In this document: positions 1 to 4,615 of the stretch, one piece after another
How the letters are laid out: every line of letters starts with the position of its first letter
Position numbering within the stretch: position 1 is the first letter of the stretch
Origin: Candidatus Acetothermia bacterium
GTDB lineage: Bacteria; Bipolaricaulota; Bipolaricaulia; RBG-16-55-9; DRXL01
Reading direction: 5' to 3'
Length of the DNA: 7,527 nucleotides
Assembly: GCA_028275205.1 (NCBI GenBank)
Contig: JAPWVB010000058.1
Location: forward strand, 1-7,527
Notes under the pieces: generated by a model
Seen by the model: the letters and a program-made list of their open reading frames with translations, nothing else
Databases searched by the model: none
Told to the model about the DNA's origin: nothing
Program-made: the position numbers and the translations under genes

Positions 1-61
1 GTGGGCTAGGACGGGCGATCATGGACCGGCTATGCCGCGCTAGCAGCTCTGAGCGTGAGGC

Positions 62-90
62 TTGACAAAGCCTTGAAAGTCCTTTACATT
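62..90 (+). promoter_or_regulatory. sigma-70-like promoter of the 65-aa protein gene
   Basis: A perfect TTGACA box (62-67) is followed after exactly 17 bases by TACATT (85-90), which matches the -10 consensus at four of six positions. An AT-rich run continues to 96. Transcription would start near 97-98, giving a leader of about 55 nt before the GTG at 152. Confidence 0.75.
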
Positions 91-151
91 ATATATCCCA
101 TCATCTGATAAACTCCGTCAGATTCAGAGTTTCTTGTGGAGGTGATCGGTC

Positions 152-349
152 GTGAGCAAGCCGACTCATCCCAAGGTGATCGCACGTCGGCGCCATCGGT
201 ATGAGAAGCTCTGGAAGCTCCGCATGAAGTATGCCCAAGCGACTAGTGAGGCGGAGCGGGAGCGGATCTTCGAGAAGGCCCGCAAAGTCTCGCCGGGGCT
301 ATCGCGGGAGCAGTTTGTTGCGCCCTTACAGGCACGTGGGCTGCTCTAA
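152..349 (+). CDS. Small basic protein of unknown function (65 aa)
   Basis: I cannot assign a function. The GTG start follows a near-perfect Shine-Dalgarno, GGAGGTGAT (138-146), by 5 bases, and there is a strong promoter upstream, so the gene is well supported despite its size. The protein is rich in Arg and Lys. It opens with a basic cluster (IARRRHRYEKLWKLR, residues 10-24), continues with a charged, probably helical stretch (SEAERERIFEKARKV), and ends in a short SPGLSREQF tail. There is no Cys, signal peptide or membrane segment. The pattern resembles short basic proteins of the DUF6800 kind as I remember them, which is unverified. A nucleic-acid or ribosome-associated role would fit the charge but is only inference. 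Its TAA stop is the first part of an A-run that is the T-run behind the convergent tRNA gene. Confidence 0.8.
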   Translation: MSKPTHPKVIARRRHRYEKLWKLRMKYAQATSEAERERIFEKARKVSPGLSREQFVAPLQARGLL

Positions 350-355
350 AAAAAA
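348..355 (-). terminator. T-tract directly downstream of the tRNA gene
   Basis: On the minus strand eight T residues follow the encoded CCA after two A residues. No separate hairpin is visible, so termination would rely on the tRNA fold or on processing. The same bases include part of the TAA stop of the convergent small gene. Confidence 0.4.
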
Positions 356-357
356 TT

Positions 358-433
<76 letters not shown>

Positions 434-446
434 ACGGACAATCTTG

Positions 447-475
447 AGTTTACCAGAGCTTCGGGGAGCTGTCAA
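447..475 (-). promoter_or_regulatory. Promoter of the tRNA-Ala gene
   Basis: Reading leftwards, a perfect TTGACA (475-470) is followed after 17 bases by TAAACT (452-447), a four-of-six -10 match. The predicted start near 440 leaves about 7 nt before the mature tRNA 5' end at 433. The -35 box lies in the left arm of the dyad at 466-499. Confidence 0.75.
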
Positions 476-499
476 GGGCAGTTCTGGGTTTGACAGCTC
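466..499. repeat. Perfect 10-bp inverted repeat joining two divergent promoters
   Basis: GAGCTGTCAA (466-475) and TTGACAGCTC (490-499) are exact reverse complements separated by 14 bases. Each arm contains a complete TTGACA box, one for the leftward tRNA promoter and one for the rightward zinc-ribbon operon promoter. The match extends 4 bases beyond each -35 box, more than back-to-back promoters alone would require. Confidence 0.85.
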
Positions 500-517
500 T
501 CAATTTCTTTATATCAT
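490..517 (+). promoter_or_regulatory. Promoter of the zinc-ribbon/TPM operon
   Basis: A perfect TTGACA (490-495) is followed after 16 bases by TATCAT (512-517), a five-of-six -10 match. Initiation near 524 would leave only about 6 nt before the ATG at 530. No good Shine-Dalgarno is visible there, so the mRNA looks almost leaderless. Confidence 0.75.
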
Positions 518-533
518 AGAGCTGACTCTATGA
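514..533. repeat. 8-bp inverted repeat across the -10 box and start codon
   Basis: TCATAGAG (514-521) and CTCTATGA (526-533) are exact reverse complements around CTGA. The left arm overlaps the -10 box and the right arm contains the ATG at 530. If transcription starts near 524 the hairpin cannot form in RNA, so a DNA operator is the more likely reading. Confidence 0.55.
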
Positions 534-1225
534 CTGATGAGCTGGAAGCGCTGCTTGAACTGTATCGGCACGATGGGGCCATCCGCGAACAGCTTCTGAA
601 GATCGAAGGGCTCCAGCGCCGCCGCGCTTCCCTCGCGGAAGCTATCGCTCGTGAGTACGAGGAGTTCTCCTCGAAAAAGAAGGCGTTCGAGGAACTCCAG
701 CGCCACAGCCGCGAGAAGTCCCGCGAAGTTGATGACTTGGACGCGCAAATCCGCGCAGATACTGAGAAATTGCGCACGGGCCTGCTCAGCTACAAAGAGA
801 TGGAGGCGCTGCGCACGCGCGTGGAGCATGCCCGCGCGCGCATAGATCAGCTCGAAGATGAAGCTCTAGCTCTGATCACCCAAGTGGAGGAGCAAGCCCC
901 CCTCATCCGCGCGGCTGAGCAAGAGTTCCTCAAATGGAAAGCGAAGATCGAGCAGGACATCGCGGAGATCGATGCTGAGCTCACTCGATACACAGCGGAG
1001 CTGGAGCGGCTGAAGCAAGAACGGGCCGCGCGAGCATCTGCGGTCGATCCTGGGCTCTTGCAACGCTACGAGGAGCTGCGCGCGCGCTATGAGGACCCCC
1101 TCGTGCCCGTGGAGCATGGGGTCTGCACCGGCTGCAAGCTGCGCGTCAGCGAGATCACCGCGGAGCGCGTCCGCCACGAGATCGTCGCCTGTGAGAACTG
1201 CTCTCGGTTGCTCTATGTGAAGTAG
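530..1225 (+). CDS. Coiled-coil protein with C-terminal zinc ribbon (COG1579 / zf-RING_7 type)
   Basis: The 231-aa product begins with about 175 residues of charged, heptad-like helix rich in Glu, Arg, Leu and Ala, consistent with a long coiled-coil hairpin. It ends in a compact zinc ribbon with Cys199-x2-Cys202 (CTGCKLRV) and Cys221-x2-Cys224 (CENCSRLLYV). This order and length are typical of the COG1579 family. Members include HP0958/FlgZ of Helicobacter, which binds the RpoN sigma factor and flagellin mRNA, and chlamydial CdsZ, linked to type III secretion. In most bacteria the role is unknown, and nothing here points to flagella or secretion, so I assign none beyond likely nucleic-acid or protein scaffolding in the cytoplasm. 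The ATG at 530 is chosen because the promoter at 490-517 sits just before it and the family begins at this point. The TPM gene follows after 17 bases, probably in one operon. Confidence 0.93.
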   Translation: MTDELEALLELYRHDGAIREQLLKIEGLQRRRASLAEAIAREYEEFSSKKKAFEELQRHSREKSREVDDLDAQIRADTEKLRTGLLSYKEMEALRTRVEHARARIDQLEDEALALITQVEEQAPLIRAAEQEFLKWKAKIEQDIAEIDAELTRYTAELERLKQERAARASAVDPGLLQRYEELRARYEDPLVPVEHGVCTGCKLRVSEITAERVRHEIVACENCSRLLYVK

Positions 1226-1242
1226 GGCCAAAGGGGGCTTCC

Positions 1243-1947
1243 ATGAGGTATCTTCACGTGGCGTTGGCGCTGATCGTCGTAAGCATCGCCATGGCCCAAG
1301 AGCCTGAAGAGATTGTGCTGCCGCGGCAGATGGGGGCGATCAACGATTACGCGGCGGTGCTTGGGGGCGCGCGCCAATCCCTCGAAGAGGAGCTCCAGAC
1401 GATCAAAGAGAACTTTCACGTCCAGATCGTCATCTTGGCGACGATCTATGACCCCTATGACGATCCGCCGCGCTACGCCCAGGAGATTTGGGGGTTTTGG
1501 AAGCTCGGCAAAGACACGGTGCTCTTGGTCTTCGTCAAGGAGCAGACGAAGAATCAGTGGGCATTTGCGCTGCGCCTGGGGGATGAAGTGCGGGAGCGCT
1601 TCTCTTCAGCAGATCTAGAGCGGATGCAGTCGGGGCTGAGCTATCTGTTGGAGCGGCGGCGCGTCAAGACGGCCATAGAAGAGTCTGTCAAGGCGTTGCG
1701 GGCGATGTTAGAAGGGAGCTATGGGCAGCCGCCCCCCAGCGTCTCTGGGGGGCAGCTGTTCTTGTGGCTGTGGGTAGTGGTGGGGCTAGCAGGGCTTGGG
1801 GGAGTGGCTTTAGGTGTGAGAGCTCTGCTGCAGGGGCGCTGCCCCCGCTGCGGCGCTCGCATGCGAGTCTATCACACGTACAGCCGCCAAGGGGCTCGTA
1901 TTGCTTATCGGAGCTGCCCGCGCTGTGGCTACTCCCGGCTGCGTTAG
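1243..1947 (+). CDS. TPM-domain membrane protein with C-terminal zinc ribbon
   Basis: The 234-aa protein has a signal peptide (residues 1-18, probable cleavage after SIAMA). A TPM domain (YgcG/DUF477 type, about 27-155) follows, opening with GAINDYAAVLGGARQSLEEE and continuing with VQIVILAT, a WGFWKLGKDTVLLVFV block and an ALRLGDEV strand. A Pro/Gly linker leads to one membrane helix (about 172-192). The tail is a four-Cys zinc ribbon, CPRCG (Cys200, Cys203) and CPRCGY (Cys225, Cys228). The TPM domain would lie outside the membrane and the ribbon in the cytoplasm. The family is tied to photosystem II repair in plants and to membrane or envelope maintenance in bacteria; its activity here is unknown. 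The start follows AAGGGGG (1231-1237). The TAG stop shares bases with the stop of the convergent 87-aa gene. Confidence 0.9.
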   Translation: MRYLHVALALIVVSIAMAQEPEEIVLPRQMGAINDYAAVLGGARQSLEEELQTIKENFHVQIVILATIYDPYDDPPRYAQEIWGFWKLGKDTVLLVFVKEQTKNQWAFALRLGDEVRERFSSADLERMQSGLSYLLERRRVKTAIEESVKALRAMLEGSYGQPPPSVSGGQLFLWLWVVVGLAGLGGVALGVRALLQGRCPRCGARMRVYHTYSRQGARIAYRSCPRCGYSRLR

Positions 1948-2207
1948 TTGAGGCTCGGCTTGAGCTTCACCTCCGGGGGCTTGCGCTCTGGTTCATCGTG
2001 GGGGTCGAGCTTGATGACCAGCGAGAGGCTGAGTCTGTTGCCGGCGGCCTGGAGCTTGGCACGCAGCTCTTTATTGTGAGCTAACAGTTGGATCAGATCG
2101 TTGGCCAGGAGCTCTGCCGCCGCGTGAATATACGAGAGATCTTGGCCGTTCCCCAAATCTTGCCATTCTTCGATGGTGCCCACCAAGCGGGCTTCTGCTT
2201 CCGCCAT
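1944..2207 (-). CDS. Hypothetical protein, 87 aa
   Basis: I do not recognise the family. The gene is believable because its ATG follows AAAAGGAGG (2225-2217) at 9 bases, one of the best ribosome binding sites in the window. It also fills the space up to the convergent TPM gene, and the two stop codons overlap in the four bases 1944-1947. The protein starts with an acidic segment (MAEAEARLVGTIEEWQDL). A helical Leu/Ala-rich stretch follows (about 27-55, AAAELLANDLIQLLAHNKEL). It ends in an alternating hydrophobic strand (LSLSLVIKL) and a charged Pro-rich tail ending KLKPSLN. It has no Cys, signal peptide or membrane helix. A small cytoplasmic oligomerising protein is possible but unproven. The only promoter hint is TATAGT (2269-2264) without a convincing -35 box. 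Confidence 0.75.
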   Translation of the reverse strand: MAEAEARLVGTIEEWQDLGNGQDLSYIHAAAELLANDLIQLLAHNKELRAKLQAAGNRLSLSLVIKLDPHDEPERKPPEVKLKPSLN

Positions 2208-2328
2208 AGATGCCAGCCTCCTTTTGTGCTTGGGACTTATCTTACGGGCAGAAGGGTCAGAAGACTATAATGGGCATTACATTCGTGAGAGCTGGGTGGT
2301 CTTGCGTGCAGCCTCCGCCCTCAGGGAG

Positions 2329-2334
2329 TATAAT
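2329..2334 (+). promoter_or_regulatory. -10 box of the rnpB promoter
   Basis: A perfect TATAAT places the start at about 2341-2343, exactly where the 5' strand of RNase P helix P1 begins (2343). No good -35 box lies at normal spacing; TTGCGT (2302-2307) is the nearest resemblance but is 21 bases away. A second perfect TATAAT (2266-2271) overlaps TATAGT on the other strand and also lacks a -35 partner. Confidence 0.6.
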
Positions 2335-2341
2335 TATTCTC

Positions 2342-2836
2342 GGCAGAGGAGCAGAGGGCCGCCCCCCAGCTAGACTTCGTCTGGACTGTGCGCCTTCGCC
2401 AGCCTTCGGCTGGCGAAGATGAACGTCAAGCGAAGCTTGTCATCGTGCCGCCGCAGGCGCCACGGCGAACGGTCCAGGCGAAGCCTGGCTGGTGGGGAGG
2501 AAAGTCCGGACTCCACAGGGCAGGCCGCTCGTCAAGGTGCGGCGCGCAGCCGCACCAAGGCGAGAAAGAGCGATCTTTGGAAAGTGCCACAGAGAAGAGA
2601 CCGCCGAAGGCCCTCACCCCGGCTGGGGTGAGGGCCAGGCAAGGGTGAAACGGTGGGGTAAGAGCCCACCGCCCCGCTCGCGAGAGTCGGGGGCACGGCA
2701 AACCCCGGCCGGAGCAAGACCAAGTAAGGGTGCGCTAGAGAGTGGCCCGCTCGATGCACCCGGGTAGGTCGCTCAGAGAGATGGCCCTCACCGGCTCTTT
2801 GAGCCGGCACAGAATCCGGCTTATGCTCCTCTGCAC
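2342..2836 (+). ncRNA. rnpB: RNase P RNA, bacterial type A, with expanded P3
   Basis: This is the catalytic RNA that trims tRNA 5' ends. Helix P1 pairs GCAGAGGAGC (2343-2352) with GCTCCTCTGC (2825-2834). P2 pairs GAGGGCC (2354-2360) with GGCCCTC (2783-2789). Conserved blocks are present in order: GAGGAAAGTCC (2497-2507), ACAGAGA (from 2589), AAGGGTGAAA (from 2641), GGTAAGAG (from 2657), GGCACGG, GGAGCAAGACCAA, CCGGGTAGGTCGCT, and CAGAATCCGGCTTAT before P1 closes. A P19 hairpin (CCGGCTC-TTT-GAGCCGG) is present. At about 495 nt it is longer than the usual 350-400. The cause is mainly P3 (2362-2370 with 2488-2497), which encloses about 117 nt of extra hairpins, plus a 12-bp hairpin at 2609-2636. 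The L15 loop reads AGAGUGG, with no obvious GGU. Open reading frames across this region are chance. Confidence 0.97.
2370..2488 (+). repeat. Run of short palindromes within the rnpB P3 region
   Basis: Five hairpins lie in a row. They are CTAGAC-TTC-GTCTGG (2370-2384, one wobble), CTTCGCCAGCC-TTC-GGCTGGCGAAG (2394-2418), CAAGC-GAA-GCTTG (2427-2439, perhaps extended by GATGA/TCATC), CGCC-GCA-GGCG (2449-2459, with CGTG/CACG outside) and CCAGGC-GAA-GCCTGG (2474-2488). Four of the five have a TTC or GAA centre. The last competes slightly with P3 itself. Confidence 0.75.
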
Positions 2837-2869
2837 CCTCACTCGCATCCGAGTGAGGGGTTTCTCTTT
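2836..2869 (+). terminator. Rho-independent terminator of rnpB
   Basis: CCCTCACTCG (2836-2845) pairs perfectly with CGAGTGAGGG (2850-2859) around a CATC loop, followed by G and the T-rich TTTCTCTTT (2861-2869). It begins just after helix P1 closes. The end of its tail forms the start of the next promoter's -35 box. Confidence 0.88.
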
Positions 2870-2896
2870 GACGAGCCTTACACCGTCGGGTACAAT
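2868..2896 (+). promoter_or_regulatory. Promoter of the riboswitch-antiporter-usp operon
   Basis: TTGACG (2868-2873, five of six) and TACAAT (2891-2896, five of six) are 17 bases apart. The predicted start near 2903 falls on the first bases of the riboswitch aptamer, which supports both calls. Confidence 0.82.
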
Positions 2897-2902
2897 AGAG
2901 CG

Positions 2903-2957
2903 CCGGCGATGGAGTCCGCCGTCAACCGTCCGAGCACATCGGACTGATGACTCCTAC
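2903..2957 (+). promoter_or_regulatory. Fluoride riboswitch aptamer (crcB motif)
   Basis: The leader matches the fluoride aptamer closely. P1 is CGGCG (2904-2908) with CGCCG (2917-2921), enclosing a loop that begins AUGGAG. P2 is GTCCGA (2928-2933) with TCGGAC (2939-2944) around GCACA. The P1 loop GGAGTC (2911-2916) is complementary to GACTCC (2949-2954), giving the diagnostic pseudoknot. The conserved GGCGAUG, the CAAC linker (2923-2926) and CUGAUGACUCCUAC (2944-2957) are all in place, in the same order as the Thermotoga petrophila aptamer. In the known family, fluoride binding stabilises the pseudoknot and turns on fluoride export or tolerance genes. Na+/H+ antiporter and universal stress genes are among the known targets, which agrees with the two genes downstream. 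Confidence 0.93.
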
Positions 2958-2988
2958 CCAAATTTTTTTCAGTCTTTGGATAGGAGGT
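2951..2988 (+). promoter_or_regulatory. Riboswitch expression platform: Shine-Dalgarno-sequestering hairpin
   Basis: CTCCTACCCAAA (2951-2962) can pair at 11 of 12 positions with TTTGGATAGGAG (2975-2986), which contains the AGGAGGT ribosome binding site (2982-2988). The first four bases of the anti-SD strand (2951-2954) are also part of the aptamer pseudoknot, so the two folds exclude each other. No terminator follows, and the seven-T run (2963-2969) lies in the loop. This suggests a translational ON switch: fluoride-bound RNA frees the ribosome binding site. A pause at the T-run is possible. Confidence 0.78.
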
Positions 2989-2996
2989 CGGTTGGT

Positions 2997-4172
2997 GTGC
3001 AGGAGCTGTATGTGGGGACGGTGCTGGCGGGCTTGATCTTTCTCTCGAGTGTGCTTTCCGTCGAGCTGGGGATTTCTGCGTCTATTATTGAGATCGCGCT
3101 CGGCGTGCTCGCTGGGAATTTCTTGGGTGTCACAGCCCTCCCTTGGGTGACGTATATTGCGGGCTTAGGCGGCATTCTCTTGACGTTCCTCGCCGGGGCC
3201 GAAGTGGACCTGGACGTGATGCGCGCCAAGTTCAAAGAGAGCCTGCTCATTGGGGGTGTCTCGTTTCTCGCGCCCTTCCTTGGGGCGATGCTCATCTGTC
3301 ATTATCTGTTGGGGTGGGAGTGGAAGGCCGCGCAGATCGCCGGGGTGGCCCTCTCGACAACGTCGCTTGCGGTCGTCTATGCCGTGCTCGTCGAGACCGG
3401 GCTCACCCATACCCCCGTGGGCAAGCTCATCATGGCCGCGACGTTCGTGACCGACTTTGGCACGGCGGCAGCGTTAGCGTTGGTGCTGCTGGAGTTCAAT
3501 TTGAACACTCTGTGGTTCGCGCTCATCTCCGGTGCGATCATTTTACTTGTGCCGCGGGTTGCGCCGAGGCTCTTCGCCCGCTATGGGGATCGAGTGATCG
3601 AACCCGAAATAAAGTTTCTCTTCTTGCTCTTATTGATCTTGATGTACTTTGCGAAGCTCGGCATGAGCCATGCGATCCTGCCGGCGTTCGTGCTGGGGCT
3701 GGTGATGTCTCGCATATTTCAGAAAAATGCGGCGTTACAGCGCAAGCTGCGCGTGGTGGGCTTCGCTTTTATTACGCCGATCTTCTTCCTCAACGGGGGG
3801 ATGAAGATCTCGCTGTCGCTGTTGTGGTCTGGGGCGCTGCTCTTTGTGATTCTGCTCGCCGTCAAGCAGATCACCAAGATCGTGGGTGTCTATCCCCTAG
3901 CGAAGCGATATATCCCCAACGAAGCGATGTACACGACGCTGCTGATGAGCACGGGGCTGACGATGGGGACGCTCTCGTCGGTGGCCGGGCTTGAGGCAGG
4001 GTTCATTGATCAGCTGCAGTTTTCGGTCTTGGTTGCGGTCGTCGTCGCCAGCGCCATCGTGCCCACGTTCATCGCCCAGAGGTTCTTCCATCCCCATCAT
4101 GTGTTGAGGGAACTGCAACAGCCCAAGAAAGGGGCAGCTGCGCTCGTTGAGGAGACGGTCTCAGAAGAGTGA
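2997..4172 (+). CDS. CPA2-family cation/proton antiporter (Na_H_Exchanger), fluoride-riboswitch controlled
   Basis: The 391-aa protein is almost entirely hydrophobic helices, about a dozen, as in the CPA2 (KefB/NapA-like) exchanger fold. From the N-terminus: an ELGISASIIEIALGVLAGN segment (23-41), the family-typical LTFLAGAEVDLDVM (62-75), ALSTTSLAVVYAVL (118-131), an ATFVTDFGTA motif with Thr152-Asp153 at the usual ion-binding carboxylate position, and AVKQITKIVG with Lys290 late in the membrane part. The short tail is charged. KefC-like C-terminal TrkA-N domains are absent. The start is GTG 2997, because AGGAGGT (2982-2988) precedes it by 8 bases; the frame stays open further upstream, but that would translate the riboswitch and rnpB. 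Fluoride control suggests a role in fluoride tolerance, for instance handling H+ or Na+ during HF stress. Direct F- transport is not shown. The usp gene starts 15 bases after the TGA stop. Confidence 0.93.
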   Translation: MQELYVGTVLAGLIFLSSVLSVELGISASIIEIALGVLAGNFLGVTALPWVTYIAGLGGILLTFLAGAEVDLDVMRAKFKESLLIGGVSFLAPFLGAMLICHYLLGWEWKAAQIAGVALSTTSLAVVYAVLVETGLTHTPVGKLIMAATFVTDFGTAAALALVLLEFNLNTLWFALISGAIILLVPRVAPRLFARYGDRVIEPEIKFLFLLLLILMYFAKLGMSHAILPAFVLGLVMSRIFQKNAALQRKLRVVGFAFITPIFFLNGGMKISLSLLWSGALLFVILLAVKQITKIVGVYPLAKRYIPNEAMYTTLLMSTGLTMGTLSSVAGLEAGFIDQLQFSVLVAVVVASAIVPTFIAQRFFHPHHVLRELQQPKKGAAALVEETVSEE

Positions 4173-4187
4173 GTGATAGGAGGCGCT

Positions 4188-4610
4188 ATGTTCCGAAAGA
4201 TTCTTGTCGCCAACGACGGCTCGGAGAACGCGTTTCGAGCTTTGGAAGTCGCTGTTGATCTGGCGCGACGGTACGGAGCTGAGCTCCATCAGCTCTCGGT
4301 CGAGGAGCACCTGCCCCATTATGCAGCGTCGCTCGGCGAAGTTATTGAAGCTGAGCGAGAAGAGTTGGACTATTTCGATGAGGTCGCCGAGAAGTCTAGA
4401 GAGATCGCCTCGCGAGCGGGGGTCCAGCTGGAGTGTCATATCGTGGCCGGACATGAAGTCGAAACGATCGTGCGCTTTGCTGAGGAGCATCACTTTGATC
4501 TCTTGGTGATTGGGCACAAGGGGCACTCGCGGATCTGGCGCTTTCACATGGGATCAACCGCCGCGAAGATCGCCGAGCACACGCGCACCACTCTGCTGAT
4601 CGTTCAGTAG
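4188..4610 (+). CDS. Universal stress protein, UspA family
   Basis: The 140-aa product is one Usp domain. It opens with strand KILVANDGSENA, with Asp10 at the usual nucleotide-contacting position. It carries the ATP-binding signature G-x2-G-x9-G-S as Gly109, Gly112, Gly122 and Ser123 (IGHKGHSRIWRFHMGST), and ends in TTLLIV. This points to the ATP-binding, MJ0577-like subgroup of small cytoplasmic dimers. The ATG at 4188 is preferred over GTG 4173 because AGGAGG (4178-4183) lies just before it and family members begin MFKKIL-like. It is the second gene of the riboswitch operon, so it should be made with the antiporter. In related systems Usp proteins can bind or tune transporters, which is inference here. 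The convergent hypE ends only 5 bases away and no terminator is visible between them. Confidence 0.93.
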   Translation: MFRKILVANDGSENAFRALEVAVDLARRYGAELHQLSVEEHLPHYAASLGEVIEAEREELDYFDEVAEKSREIASRAGVQLECHIVAGHEVETIVRFAEEHHFDLLVIGHKGHSRIWRFHMGSTAAKIAEHTRTTLLIVQ

Positions 4611-4615
4611 GGCTT

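Noticed and set aside
3..65. Open frame at the left edge ending in TGA at 63-65, possibly the end of an upstream gene
   Set aside because: Only about 20 codons are visible, with no recognisable motif, and two other frames are closed by chance stops. Too short to support.
2388..2810. Several overlapping open frames of 70-92 codons on both strands
   Set aside because: They lie inside rnpB, whose conserved blocks and helices explain the sequence. GC-rich structured RNA often has chance open frames.
2963..2969. T-run after the fluoride aptamer as an intrinsic terminator
   Set aside because: No stable hairpin ends directly before it: P2 ends at 2944, and the pseudoknot strand plus CTACCCAAA intervene. 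A pause site is more likely.
2742..2996. 85-residue N-terminal extension of the antiporter reading frame
   Set aside because: It would translate the end of rnpB, its terminator, the promoter and the fluoride aptamer. GTG 2997 has an AGGAGGT site at the right distance and the membrane protein begins there.
3143..3994. A 283-codon open frame inside the antiporter gene
   Set aside because: It is a frame-shifted shadow of the antiporter: the composition is Arg/Gly/Asp-rich with no family motif, and the antiporter frame is unambiguous.
4173..4187. GTG 4173 as the start of the universal stress protein
   Set aside because: The AGGAGG at 4178-4183 lies after this GTG and serves ATG 4188, where Usp homologues normally begin.
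4611..4615. Terminator between the convergent usp and hypE genes
   Set aside because: Only 5 bases separate the stops and no hairpin with a T-tract is visible on either side.
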